From Kordiimonas sp. (lineage in GTDB: Bacteria; Pseudomonadota; Alphaproteobacteria; Sphingomonadales; Emcibacteraceae): a DNA stretch of 51,294 nucleotides. The notes under the pieces were generated by a model. It was not told where the DNA came from and did not search any database. It saw nothing but the letters and a program-made list of their open reading frames with translations. Both the position numbers and the translations under genes were made by a program. The stretch is taken from contig PADB01000005.1 in the NCBI GenBank assembly GCA_002700365.1, positions 1 to 51,294 of the forward strand. Direction: 5' to 3'. Shown piece by piece: positions 28,765 to 37,199 of this stretch; the first letter of the stretch is position 1, and each line of letters starts with the position of its first letter.

Positions 28765-30808
28765 TGGCAGCCTCGGCTTTCATTCTTGCCAAGTAAGCAA
28801 CACCTTCGGCCATGCGTTTTTCCCACGCATCCGCAGAATCGAGCGCAGGCAAACGTCCCCGTTCCTGCTTGAATTTCAGGGCGCGTTTGGCAAGGTCACG
28901 CGCTTCTTCTGGAGTCAGGTTAACGCGCTTGGCTGCAATAACGGCTGCAACCTGTTTCAGGCTTTCTTCTGACATAGCCTTGGCAAGGATAGCATAGGCT
29001 TCACCAAATGGATTAATGCGGTCAATCAGATCAATATCCAACTCTCGCACGTCCATCGCAAATTTGCGTACGCCATCAATCAATGCAGTGTTGCCGCCCA
29101 GCTCACCTTCATCACCTGAGTTTGCAAATTCTTTGGCTTTCTGGGTCAGGTTCAGGGCAGCGATCGCATGTTGGCGAATGGCTTCCTGATCTTCTTCATC
29201 CAGCTCTGGGTAACGGTCTTTGACGATCTTACCCATCCGCACCTGGGTCAGCTCTTCAGGTACCATTTCTTCATCAAACAAGCCGCGCTCAAGGGCAGTT
29301 TTGTCCTGCACAAATGCGGTAATAACCTCGTTCAGGTCTTCCTGCACAATGCGCTGGGCATCATTGCTTTTCGGCTCTGCAAGACCCTTAATTTCAATCT
29401 GAAACTGGCCAGTCTCTTCATTAAAGCCGACGTTTTCCTTGTTTGGATCATACCCACCTTCACCATAGTCAAACCCTTCCACAGGGCCACTTGCGGCATT
29501 CTTGGGCGTAAAGTTGAACTTTGGTGCCAGCACTTGTTCCATCAGCAAGCTGGCTGCAATGGCCTTCAGGGTGTCGTTCACCGCATCTGTCACTGCTTCT
29601 TCTGAGGCATCAGGCTCCGCAATCAGGTTGGTGAAGCGGGCATGGGTTTTACCCTCAGCATCACGGGTTGCGCGGCCAATAATCTGGATGATTTCCGTCA
29701 GGCTGGCGCGGTACCCGATGGTCAGGGCATGTTCACACCAAATCCAGTCAAAGCCTTCCTTGGCCATACCAAGGGCAATAATAATATCCACATGGTCACG
29801 GTTATTCTTTTCTTCTGGCCGCTTCAGCGCGGCTGAAACCTTGTCGCGCTTGGCGGGGTCATCATCCACCAGGTCGGCAATTCGCAATATTTTGCGATCT
29901 TCACGGGCAACCAGGTGAAAACCTGTGTCTGGATCAATGCCTTTCCATTCACCCAGCTCTTCAATGATATGCTCAACTTCCTTGTGCTTATCCTTGGTGC
30001 TTTCACGGCTGTTTACATTGGGGATATGGATGATGGTTTTCTCACTCGGGTCCAACACTTCCAGAATGCTGTCAGCATATGATCCTGAATAGAAATAATA
30101 GCCAATATCGAGGCGCTTCAGGTGCTCATACCCATTAAGCTGCTCATAGTAAGTATAAGTCACCGTATCGAAATTAGCTTCATCTTCAGGGTTCAACACC
30201 GCAACAGCGTCGCCACGGAAGTATGAGCCTGTCATGGCCACAATATGCACTTTGTCACGGGCGATAAATTGGCCCAGGTGCGCCCCCAGCTTATTATCGG
30301 GGTTTGCGCTGACATGGTGGAATTCATCTACCGCGATCAGGCAGTTATCAAACACTCCAACGCCGTATCGGTCCACCGCAAAGCGGAAGGTAGAATGGGT
30401 GCAAACAAGCACCTGATCTTCACTGTCCAGAAATGCCTTAACCGAGTTGACCTTGCCGCCATCTTCCCCTGGGGCATTGCACAGGTTCCATTTTGGCTCC
30501 ACTTGCCAATCCCAGTAAAAACCATACTTGGTCAGCGGTTCATCATTAAAGCTGGAACCGATAGATTTCTCCGGCACCACAACAATCGCCTTATCAACCC
30601 CTTGGCTGTTCAGCTTATCAAGCGCTATAAACATTAAGGCACGGCTTTTGCCTGAAGCCGGTGGTGATTTAATAAGTAAATATTGCTCGCCGCGCTTCTC
30701 GAAGGCGCGTTCTTGCATGACGCGCATACCCAGCTCGTTAGACTTTTTGGCGCCGCCATTCTGTGCGTAATTCACCGAAACTGATGGGACCGATTTATGC
30801 TGGGTCAT
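28757..30808 (-). CDS. DEAD/DEAH-like superfamily 2 helicase (YeeB-like)
   Basis: 683 residues. Helicase motif I PPASGKSRA near 49-57, motif II DEFHH near 163, motif III-like AMTGSYFRGD, and a second RecA domain with ALGMAKEGFDW and motif VI QIIGRATRD. The C-terminal 250 residues are helical, without a recognised domain. It resembles restriction-enzyme translocases that work on double-stranded DNA. It is placed between the small Ala/Lys-rich gene (18 bp) and the GIY-YIG gene (8-bp overlap), suggesting one complex with the methylase and nuclease. Confidence 0.85.
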   Translation of the reverse strand: MTQHKSVPSVSVNYAQNGGAKKSNELGMRVMQERAFEKRGEQYLLIKSPPASGKSRALMFIALDKLNSQGVDKAIVVVPEKSIGSSFNDEPLTKYGFYWDWQVEPKWNLCNAPGEDGGKVNSVKAFLDSEDQVLVCTHSTFRFAVDRYGVGVFDNCLIAVDEFHHVSANPDNKLGAHLGQFIARDKVHIVAMTGSYFRGDAVAVLNPEDEANFDTVTYTYYEQLNGYEHLKRLDIGYYFYSGSYADSILEVLDPSEKTIIHIPNVNSRESTKDKHKEVEHIIEELGEWKGIDPDTGFHLVAREDRKILRIADLVDDDPAKRDKVSAALKRPEEKNNRDHVDIIIALGMAKEGFDWIWCEHALTIGYRASLTEIIQIIGRATRDAEGKTHARFTNLIAEPDASEEAVTDAVNDTLKAIAASLLMEQVLAPKFNFTPKNAASGPVEGFDYGEGGYDPNKENVGFNEETGQFQIEIKGLAEPKSNDAQRIVQEDLNEVITAFVQDKTALERGLFDEEMVPEELTQVRMGKIVKDRYPELDEEDQEAIRQHAIAALNLTQKAKEFANSGDEGELGGNTALIDGVRKFAMDVRELDIDLIDRINPFGEAYAILAKAMSEESLKQVAAVIAAKRVNLTPEEARDLAKRALKFKQERGRLPALDSADAWEKRMAEGVAYLARMKAEAANG

Positions 30809-30826
30809 GCTGATACCTCTTTATCT

Positions 30827-31078
30827 TTATTTCTTCTTATCGCGGCGTTGAGTTAATGCCGACGCGGCGGCTGACTTGGCAGCCTTTGATGCTGTCTTGC
30901 TTTGCAGGGTCTTTGCGGCCTTACTGGCCGCAGCCGCAGATGTTTCCTTGGTTGTTTTACGCTGTGCCAGCGCAGAACCCGCAGCAGACTTCGCAGCCTT
31001 GCTGGCAGATTTTGACTGCAAGGTTTTTGCCGCCTTGCTGGCCGCTGTTTTCCCCGTTTTTTCAGTGTTCTTTGGCAT
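30827..31078 (-). CDS. Small Ala/Lys/Ser-rich repetitive protein
   Basis: 83 residues made mostly of A, K and S, with an internal duplication. The unit ASKAAKTLQSKSASKAAKSA, followed by a [G/A]SAL[A/T]QR tail, occurs twice with few changes (about 13-40 and 51-78). It is very basic and probably helical, like the tail of histone H1. The ATG lies 2 bp after the methylase stop and the gene ends 18 bp before the helicase, so it is clearly in the operon. Short single-unit proteins of this type are seen beside many unrelated genes; a doubled form in a restriction operon is less usual. DNA binding or bridging is inferred. Confidence 0.75.
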   Translation of the reverse strand: MPKNTEKTGKTAASKAAKTLQSKSASKAAKSAAGSALAQRKTTKETSAAAASKAAKTLQSKTASKAAKSAAASALTQRRDKKK

Positions 31079-31080
31079 GG

Positions 31081-33816
31081 CTATTTCCCCGTCATTTTGG
31101 TGTAGAGTTCAAAAAGTTTCTCCAGCCGCTCGGTGTCATTCTTGAAGCGGCGGCCAATATAGATACGCTCTAGCACTTCATCATTTCGCTCATGGGCATG
31201 GCGCAGATCGTCAGGCATTTTTTCAGGATCATAGAGATCAGCAATCGTCGCTGGAAAATGGGCTTCCCTCGCCAGCAGAATATCCTCCGCGCAGCGTGTC
31301 AGGTCTTCTTTATTTTTTTCTGTGAGTTTAGGGATTGGAAATGTGTTCCATCCCATTTTGTTTGAATAACTAAATCGTGTCTCAAGCTTGCCACAAACTG
31401 AACTAATCCAGATCAAGTGAATTCTTGAACCAATGATGGATAAATTCAATAAATCAGGGTCATATATCGCGTATGCAAGATTACTTGCCGTATATGAGCT
31501 ATCATATAAGCCGAATGGTAGGTATTCTCTATTTTCTGAACTTCTAATCGGAACGACAAGCACTGAATCAGAGCCAGACTTCATTTCGCAAAACTGATGC
31601 GATCGAGAGGCCATAGCTTGTGTTGCCGGACGTGTACTGGCTCTTCGCCAGCTTCTTACACTATTAATTCTATCGGCGACCTCAGGGTAAGTATTAGCTA
31701 GTTCAAGGTTTTGATCTTCAATCCATAAACAGTAGCGTTCTGTGCCTTTTATCACTTCATTGGAGCCTAAAATCTTCCTTCCAAGAACCTGCCGGTGCTC
31801 TCTCAATAAACCAAGATGATCAAACTCATCTTTATTTAAAATCAAGTAACCACCTTCGTACGGTTGATTACCCAACTCCATTTTGCCTAAGCTAGGATTT
31901 TGACGGCTCTTTTTTTCAACAATGAGATTTGGAGCATTTACCAAATACGGATTAATATTGCCGACAACGCTTTCGGTTACATTGTCTTTATCAGTGATAA
32001 AAAGAGACTTATTTTTGGGGGAGCTGGAAATCCCGACAACTACAACAGTAACTCCCGCATTGTTTGAAGCTAAATTTGCCCATTTAAATGACGTATATGC
32101 AAAGGATATTTCTACTCCTAGCTTGAACAATAGCGGCCAGAGTACAGGAACCTGATTCCCTTGGCAGATTGAATTAGTTGATACTAGGGCAGCTCCCCCC
32201 GAACTGTATTGGAGATATTCTGCCGATTTAACAAACCAGCCACATACATAATCCAAAACTTTATAGGAACCATCATACTTCTCAAAAACGTCTGCCAACT
32301 CTTGTTTCTGATCTGGGGTTTGTCCTTTTGTCCCTTTATACGGAGGATTGCCGCAAATATAGGTTTCACCACCCTCGTTCTCAAAATCAATTTCGGCTTG
32401 ATCAAGTGGCGTACTAAATAGATCGTCTCCTGCCAGTTTAACCGCCTTACCTGTCGGAGGGCAGATGCTGAGCCAATCCAGCCGCAGGGCATTGCCTTGA
32501 GTGATCCAGTTCATGGCATTCAGGGGCAGGAACTCAGCCAAAGCTTCCTTTTGGCCGCGATAGAGAACATCACACTGATATTCGGCAATAATCAGGGCAA
32601 GACGGGCGACTTCTGCAGAAAAGTCTCGCAACTCAATCCCGCGAAAGTTGGTAAGCGGAATATCTGTGCGGCGGTCAGGTTCGCCCCTGCGCTTATTAAT
32701 TTCCGCCTCAATCTCCCGCATTTGCTTATAGGCAATGACAAGAAAGTTACCGGAACCACAAGCTGGGTCAAACACGCGGATTTTGGCAATGCGTTTCCGC
32801 AGATTGAGAAGCTTGCGTTCATTATCACCTGCTTCTGCCAACTGATCCCGCAGATCATCAAGGAACAGCGGGTTCAACACCTTCAGGATGTTCGGCACAC
32901 TGGTATAGTGCATCCCCAGTGCCCCGCGCTCTTCATCATCGGCCACAGCCTGGATCATTGAGCCAAAAATATCAGGGTTGATTTTCTGCCAATCCAGATT
33001 GCCGATATGCAGCAGGTAAGACCGCGCAATTTTGGTAAACTTCGGCACCTCGGTTGAGCCTGAGAATAGACCCCCGTTTACATAGGGAAACCCATCTGCC
33101 CAGCGGGGCAGCTTGGCGTTTTTACGGTCCTCAATCTTGGTGTTCATGGCACGGAACAGTTCAGAGATCACCTCATGGGTGTTTGAGCTATCCCGATCAC
33201 TCATCTGCTCAACAGTGGCTGTAAACAGGTCTTCGCCGTTGAAAATATCGGTGTCTTCAGCAAAAAAGCAGAAGATCAACCGCGCCATAAAGTGGTTCAT
33301 GTCATGGCGGCGGTCAGACGCGCCCCAGTCTGGGTTGTCTTTCAAAAGCTGCACATAGAGACGGTTCAGGCGGCTGGTTGCCCGAATATCAAACGTGCTT
33401 TCACGGATTTGCTTGACCGTTGAAATGCCTGCAAGGCTCAGGAAAAAGCCGAAATGGTTGGGGAAATCTTTATATTCGCAGGCGACGGTTTCACCTGAGT
33501 TTAATTCTTCTGCCTCAAAAGTAACGCCGTCCGTTGCCAGAATGAATTTGGCTTTAGCCTTCGTGGTGGCGGGGCTATCCTTCAGGGCTTTCAGTGTGTT
33601 TGTGACCTCACCCTCAAGGCAAACCTTCAAATGAATATGGTTGCGCTGAAGCACCGCACCATCAATATCGCTGGCATTGGTATTGCCGCTTTGCAGGCGC
33701 TTGATCGTGGTTGCCTTGTTGCCAAAGGCCTCCAAGAACGCAAATGGGAAGCCAGCAGGGTCAAACTCCTGCTCCGCTAACAGCGATATAGCTTCTTCAA
33801 TTTCAACAGCGTTCAA
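31081..33816 (-). CDS. Large adenine-type DNA methyltransferase (YeeA/MmeI-like)
   Basis: 911 residues. AdoMet site FDPACGSGNF at 349-358 and catalytic NPPY at 490-493 define an N6-adenine (gamma-type) methyltransferase. Upstream, NHFMARLIFCFFAEDTDIF (about 174-192) resembles the helical spacer of MmeI/YeeA proteins. The 400 residues after NPPY should hold the target-recognition domain. No PD-(D/E)XK nuclease motif stands out in the N-terminus, so cleavage is likely done by the GIY-YIG partner. It overlaps the HTH gene upstream by 4 bp. It should mark self DNA for the six-gene system. Confidence 0.88.
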   Translation of the reverse strand: MNAVEIEEAISLLAEQEFDPAGFPFAFLEAFGNKATTIKRLQSGNTNASDIDGAVLQRNHIHLKVCLEGEVTNTLKALKDSPATTKAKAKFILATDGVTFEAEELNSGETVACEYKDFPNHFGFFLSLAGISTVKQIRESTFDIRATSRLNRLYVQLLKDNPDWGASDRRHDMNHFMARLIFCFFAEDTDIFNGEDLFTATVEQMSDRDSSNTHEVISELFRAMNTKIEDRKNAKLPRWADGFPYVNGGLFSGSTEVPKFTKIARSYLLHIGNLDWQKINPDIFGSMIQAVADDEERGALGMHYTSVPNILKVLNPLFLDDLRDQLAEAGDNERKLLNLRKRIAKIRVFDPACGSGNFLVIAYKQMREIEAEINKRRGEPDRRTDIPLTNFRGIELRDFSAEVARLALIIAEYQCDVLYRGQKEALAEFLPLNAMNWITQGNALRLDWLSICPPTGKAVKLAGDDLFSTPLDQAEIDFENEGGETYICGNPPYKGTKGQTPDQKQELADVFEKYDGSYKVLDYVCGWFVKSAEYLQYSSGGAALVSTNSICQGNQVPVLWPLLFKLGVEISFAYTSFKWANLASNNAGVTVVVVGISSSPKNKSLFITDKDNVTESVVGNINPYLVNAPNLIVEKKSRQNPSLGKMELGNQPYEGGYLILNKDEFDHLGLLREHRQVLGRKILGSNEVIKGTERYCLWIEDQNLELANTYPEVADRINSVRSWRRASTRPATQAMASRSHQFCEMKSGSDSVLVVPIRSSENREYLPFGLYDSSYTASNLAYAIYDPDLLNLSIIGSRIHLIWISSVCGKLETRFSYSNKMGWNTFPIPKLTEKNKEDLTRCAEDILLAREAHFPATIADLYDPEKMPDDLRHAHERNDEVLERIYIGRRFKNDTERLEKLFELYTKMTGK

Positions 33817-34007
33817 GTTTCAGGCCTCCCACTCTGCCCATCAATCCAATTATCAATATCCTCGCGGCGGAAGCGCCATGCGCCCCCCACCTTAAAACCA
33901 GGAATTTTACCTTGTGCGACAAGCGCGTAGGCCGTCTTTTCCTTGATCTTCAGGTAGGTCGCGACTTCCTTAATGGTCCATATGTCGTCGTCCATCGACA
34001 GCTCCAT
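33813..34007 (-). CDS. Small HTH protein (excisionase/AlpA-like) heading the defence operon
   Basis: 64 residues, or 60 if translation starts at the internal ATG with GGAG before it. It is one winged HTH: DIWTIKEVATYLKIKEKTAY, then GKIPGFKVGGAWRFRREDIDNWI, typical of the HTH_17/excisionase-like family. The stop overlaps the methylase start by 4 bp. Position and size suggest a regulator of the operon and perhaps of the divergent traG gene; a DNA-recognition role in the complex cannot be excluded. Confidence 0.8.
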   Translation of the reverse strand: MELSMDDDIWTIKEVATYLKIKEKTAYALVAQGKIPGFKVGGAWRFRREDIDNWIDGQSGRPET

Positions 34008-34205
34008 TGATTCGCCCCCTTAGAAAATACGGGAAAATCGGGCAGCAACCAAGAAGTTTTAGGGAATTTTTACTACCTCTTATGGTGGAAAGACCATCAT
34101 AGCCATAATTTACAGTAGCCAGTCAGTCTGGCCTTTGCCGTACTGTTTTCTGGTTTTAAACCGCCTTCAGAAGCCCATAGATGCAACAATCTGGAGGCTT
34201 TAAAC
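34008..34205. promoter_or_regulatory. Divergent promoter region between the defence operon and traG
   Basis: 198 bp between the starts of two divergent units. It includes an inverted repeat ATGGT-ggaaag-ACCAT (about 34082-34097). I could not place confident -35/-10 boxes for either direction. It must contain both promoters and is the likely operator for the small HTH protein. Confidence 0.45.
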
Positions 34206-35747
34206 ATGCGTTCCCTTCGTACACTTATCCTGACTTTTCATGGTCTCATGCGCCTTATCTGGAAGGTTTTACCACTTTTTACCGCTCTAACGGGCTACCT
34301 GCTGTTTGCCCCGCCTATATGGCTTGGAGCCATTTTTGCACTGATTTTAGGTGTCGCAGGCGTGTTGGCTAAATATGCTGCCGCGCAGTTTGAACGCCCC
34401 GTCACGCATGGCTCTGCACGCTTCGCAAGCCTTGCTGACACTAGGAAAGGAAAGCTGTTACGCCGTAGCGGGCTGATCCTGGCCCGCAAAAGTGGCCGTA
34501 TGCTCCGTTATTCTGGTGATGGGCACTTGCTGACCTTTGCCCCTACACGCAGCGGTAAAGGCGTGGGCTGTGTGATCCCGAACCTTTTGGATTACCCAGG
34601 TTCCGTTGTGGTGACGGATATTAAGGGCGAAAACAGCACCATCACCCGTGCATACCGCGAAAGCCTTGGCCCTGTTTATGAGCTGGCCCCACTTGGCGGG
34701 ACAAATTGCAAGGCGGCCACCTATAACCCCTTGGACTTCATTCGCATTGATACCCCTTATGAGGTGGATGATGCCCGTCTGGTCGCTGAAATGCTTGTCG
34801 TGCCCGAGCATTCGCAGGCAAACCACTGGGAACGGGAAGCCCGCACCCTAATTACCGGTCTTTTGTTATACATCCGCCATGACTGGGATATTTTCAGCCA
34901 GAACCTTGGCACACTACGCGACCTTCTCATGCAGGACGCGGAAGAGTTTGAATTGCTACTTGCCAAAATGGCCGCGAGCAAACAGGAAAACGTCTCGCGC
35001 ATTGCGCGGGGCTTTAGCCAGAAAGAGCCAAAGGAACGCTCAGCGGTGATTTCAACCGCGCAAGGGGCAACGGAACTGTTTGAAAGCCCTGAGCTGCGCT
35101 CTGCCACAGAAATATCATCCTTCAGCTTTGAAAGCCTGAAAGATGAAGTGGCCTCGGTGTTCATCATCGTGCCACCCGAATATCTGGAGGCTTACCGCCC
35201 TTTCTTGCGGATGATGACGGGCCTCGCCACCGTTGCCATGACGCGCAACAGCGCAAAGCCTAAACACCCCGTTCTGTTCCTGCTGGATGAGCTACCAGCC
35301 CTTGGCTATATGCGCCCGATTGAAGAAGGCATTGGCTATCTGGCAGGCTACGGCGCAAAGCTATGGCTTTTTGTGCAGGACTTGGACCAGCTTCAAAAAA
35401 CCTACCCCAAAGCACGGTCAATGATTGCCAACTGCGCTGTGCGTCAGGCTTTTAACGTGCAAGACCCTGACACAGCAAAGCTTCTGTCAGATATGCTGGG
35501 GACGGCCACCGTGCGGATGCAGTCACAGGGGCAAACCTCACCCTTGCCGTTCAAGCTGATTTCCGGTGCATTTCATTCAGGCATCTTTGAAGGGGCACGC
35601 CCCTTGATGACCACGGGCGAGATACTCACCATGCCAGCCAAGGAACAGCTCTTGTTCGTGCAGGGCCTGCCCGCCATACGCGCCCGCAAAATCCGTTATT
35701 TTGATTGGTGGGAGTGGAAGCTTAAAAATCGCGCAATCAAAGAATGA
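34206..35747 (+). CDS. traG: TraG/VirD4-family coupling protein, first copy
   Basis: 513 residues. Two N-terminal membrane segments (about 12-60), Walker A APTRSGKGVGCVIPNL, then SVVVTDIKGEN, Walker B VLFLLDELPALGYM, and the C-terminal arginine region. It should be the hexameric inner-membrane ATPase that brings relaxase-bound DNA to a type IV secretion channel. A second, diverged copy lies at 48956-50530. The last 20 or so residues (KIRYFDWWEWKLKNR) are repeated as a gene fragment at 38402-38476. No mating-pair genes are near. Confidence 0.9.
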   Translation: MRSLRTLILTFHGLMRLIWKVLPLFTALTGYLLFAPPIWLGAIFALILGVAGVLAKYAAAQFERPVTHGSARFASLADTRKGKLLRRSGLILARKSGRMLRYSGDGHLLTFAPTRSGKGVGCVIPNLLDYPGSVVVTDIKGENSTITRAYRESLGPVYELAPLGGTNCKAATYNPLDFIRIDTPYEVDDARLVAEMLVVPEHSQANHWEREARTLITGLLLYIRHDWDIFSQNLGTLRDLLMQDAEEFELLLAKMAASKQENVSRIARGFSQKEPKERSAVISTAQGATELFESPELRSATEISSFSFESLKDEVASVFIIVPPEYLEAYRPFLRMMTGLATVAMTRNSAKPKHPVLFLLDELPALGYMRPIEEGIGYLAGYGAKLWLFVQDLDQLQKTYPKARSMIANCAVRQAFNVQDPDTAKLLSDMLGTATVRMQSQGQTSPLPFKLISGAFHSGIFEGARPLMTTGEILTMPAKEQLLFVQGLPAIRARKIRYFDWWEWKLKNRAIKE

Positions 35748-35754
35748 TGGGCTA

Positions 35755-36078
35755 TTACTTACAGCTTTTGATAACAGCTTCATATCCGCGAGGCATATAG
35801 GTTCCTCGCTTATCTTCCCCAATCCCGTTGGCAGGGGCCTTGATAATACTGCTGTTCTGTACTTTGCCGTCTGCTCCCATCACATAAACCGTGACAACCT
35901 TTGGCTCATCAGATGTGTTTTTGACATATAAGTGAAAGTTCGTTGCAACGCCGTATGGCTCTACGCTCAAGTCAATACCGCCGCAACCCTCTACACCACT
36001 GCTATTGCTGCTTTCACCACAACTGGCCAGCATCACTGACACCGCCATCACACTGCTCAACCTAACCAAATTTTTCAT
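35755..36078 (-). CDS. Small lipoprotein
   Basis: 107 residues with a lipoprotein signal (MKNLVRLSSVMAVSVMLASC; lipobox LASC). The mature part is short with Cys pairs (GVEGCGGID ... IKSC) and probably beta-rich. It resembles small entry-exclusion or island lipoproteins only in general build; no function can be assigned. It is encoded convergent to traG, 7 bp from its stop. Confidence 0.7.
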   Translation of the reverse strand: MKNLVRLSSVMAVSVMLASCGESSNSSGVEGCGGIDLSVEPYGVATNFHLYVKNTSDEPKVVTVYVMGADGKVQNSSIIKAPANGIGEDKRGTYMPRGYEAVIKSCK

Positions 36079-36178
36079 ATGTCATCCTCTCGCTTGCGCT
36101 CCCGCGCATAAGAAACTCAAATGAGCGACGCGCCCGATACATCTGGATGCGACGCAAAGGAATCCGCTTCTTACAAGA

Positions 36179-36203
36179 GTGACAAAATACAGTCTTTTGT
36201 CAC
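36179..36203 (+). repeat. Putative recombination site, left copy
   Basis: A 25-bp imperfect palindrome with arms GTGACAAAA and TTTTGTCAC around a centre TACAGTC. An inverted, related 25-bp copy lies at 36876-36900. The two share GT-ACA-AATACAGTC and TGT-AC over 19 of 25 positions when one is reverse-complemented. It lies just before the ATG of the tyrosine recombinase at 36226, in a place typical for a recombinase core site. Confidence 0.6.
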
Positions 36204-36225
36204 AAGCGATGCGAGAGGCAGGAAC

Positions 36226-36870
36226 ATGACAAATGAACAACCAGCACCTGATGGAGGGGAGACAATCTCGCTCGGCAACAAACCAACATTGATCAGCCTC
36301 TATACGCGGCAAGGTCAGCGGAAATACCTAACCCAAGAAGAACGCCAGCGTTTTATTAATACGGCCAGTGATGAAACGGCGCGGGCCTTTGCTTTTTGCT
36401 GCTTGCTTTCGGATACGGGCTGCCGAATTTCTGAGGCACTGGCCCTGACACCCAAGCATATAGACTATGCAGACGGTGTTATTGTTTTTGAATGCCTCAA
36501 AAAGAGACAGCATGGCATTTACCGAGCAATTCCTGCATCCCCCCAGCTCCTACATCAACTTTCAAAACTGACAACTTCACTGTCTCACAATGAACGTATT
36601 TGGCCCTGGTGTCGTATGACTGGCTACCGCCGTATCAAAGCTGTCATGAAGCAAGCGAATATTACGGGCCCACAGGCATCCCCAAAAGGGCTGCGACACA
36701 GCTTTGCCATTGCCGCTATCAGTGCGGGGGTGCCGCTTAATCTGGTACAGAGGTGGCTAGGGCACGCCGACATGGCCACAACAGCTATTTATACCCATGT
36801 TGTAGGGAATGAAGAGAAGCAGATTGCTGAAAAAATGTGGCGGGCGTGGCAACATACAGACGAAATTTAA
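36226..36870 (+). CDS. Short tyrosine recombinase
   Basis: 214 residues from the ATG at 36226 (GAGAGGCAGG upstream); a longer frame to 36121 would run through the palindromic site at 36179-36203. It is essentially a catalytic domain with a short N-terminus: R67 (TGCRISEAL), K92-93, R157 with H158 (KGLRHSFA, where Lys replaces the usual His of HxxR), H180 (LGHADM), and nucleophile Y189 (AIYTHV). It resembles plasmid or transposon resolvases of the XerC/TnpI kind. Inverted 25-bp sites enclose the gene, so it may invert its own segment or be a relic of a resolution module. Confidence 0.85.
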   Translation: MTNEQPAPDGGETISLGNKPTLISLYTRQGQRKYLTQEERQRFINTASDETARAFAFCCLLSDTGCRISEALALTPKHIDYADGVIVFECLKKRQHGIYRAIPASPQLLHQLSKLTTSLSHNERIWPWCRMTGYRRIKAVMKQANITGPQASPKGLRHSFAIAAISAGVPLNLVQRWLGHADMATTAIYTHVVGNEEKQIAEKMWRAWQHTDEI

Positions 36871-36875
36871 TCAAT

Positions 36876-36900
36876 GTTACACTTGACTGTATTCTGTAAC
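36876..36900 (-). repeat. Putative recombination site, right copy (inverted)
   Basis: On the minus strand GTTACAG-AATACAGTC-AAGTGTAAC, related to the site at 36179-36203 with the same asymmetric centre ATACAGTC but opposite orientation. It begins five bases after the stop codon of the tyrosine recombinase. A further bare ATACAGTC occurs at about 36930. Confidence 0.6.
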
Positions 36901-36901
36901 A

Positions 36902-37080
36902 GGAAGGTAGCAGACATTACTTGCCAGCGATACAGTCCACGGATTATCCGTCACGACACGCAACGATTGAGCCGAATAATCCCCTGCCGATCGCGGAAAC
37001 CTATACCTAGCTTGCGGTTGTAGCCCAGCCCACGCCCGCGTCCATCATTGATGCGCGCCCTTATAGGAACGCTCGCCCAT
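36902..37080. other. Intergenic stretch, possibly gene debris
   Basis: No intact gene. On the minus strand about 36955-37065 a short open stretch reads RINDGRGRGLGYNRKLGIGF, which might be the remnant of a gene, but I do not recognise it. The base composition is more G+C-rich than the repeats that follow. Confidence 0.3.
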
Positions 37081-37081
37081 A

Positions 37082-37199
37082 TTGGATAAAAATGGATGGA
37101 TAATTGGGTGAATCGTGATATATTGGATGGAATTGGATGGATAAATAGAGGTATCCCGCCCTTGGGAACGAATGGATGAAAACGGATGGAATTATGGAT
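37082..37199 (+). repeat. Cluster of TGGATGGA-like repeats at the fic promoter
   Basis: Between 37082 and 37199 the octamer TGGATGGA or a close variant occurs about seven times, several in pairs (for example ATTGGATGGAATTGGATGGA). The last copies run into the 5' end of the fic gene and include the candidate start codons. Such a cluster suggests a multi-site operator or an iteron-like array. Confidence 0.55.

Noticed and set aside
29168-29605. Rightward open frame opposite the helicase gene
   Set aside because: It lies entirely within the helicase coding region on the other strand, without ribosome site or family resemblance.
25241-34007. Assignment of the operon as BREX, DISARM, Dnd or type I restriction
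   Set aside because: There is no BrxC/PglZ, DrmB/DUF1998, PLD nuclease, DndB-E or HsdS/HsdR. The methylase is of YeeA/MmeI type and the nuclease is GIY-YIG.
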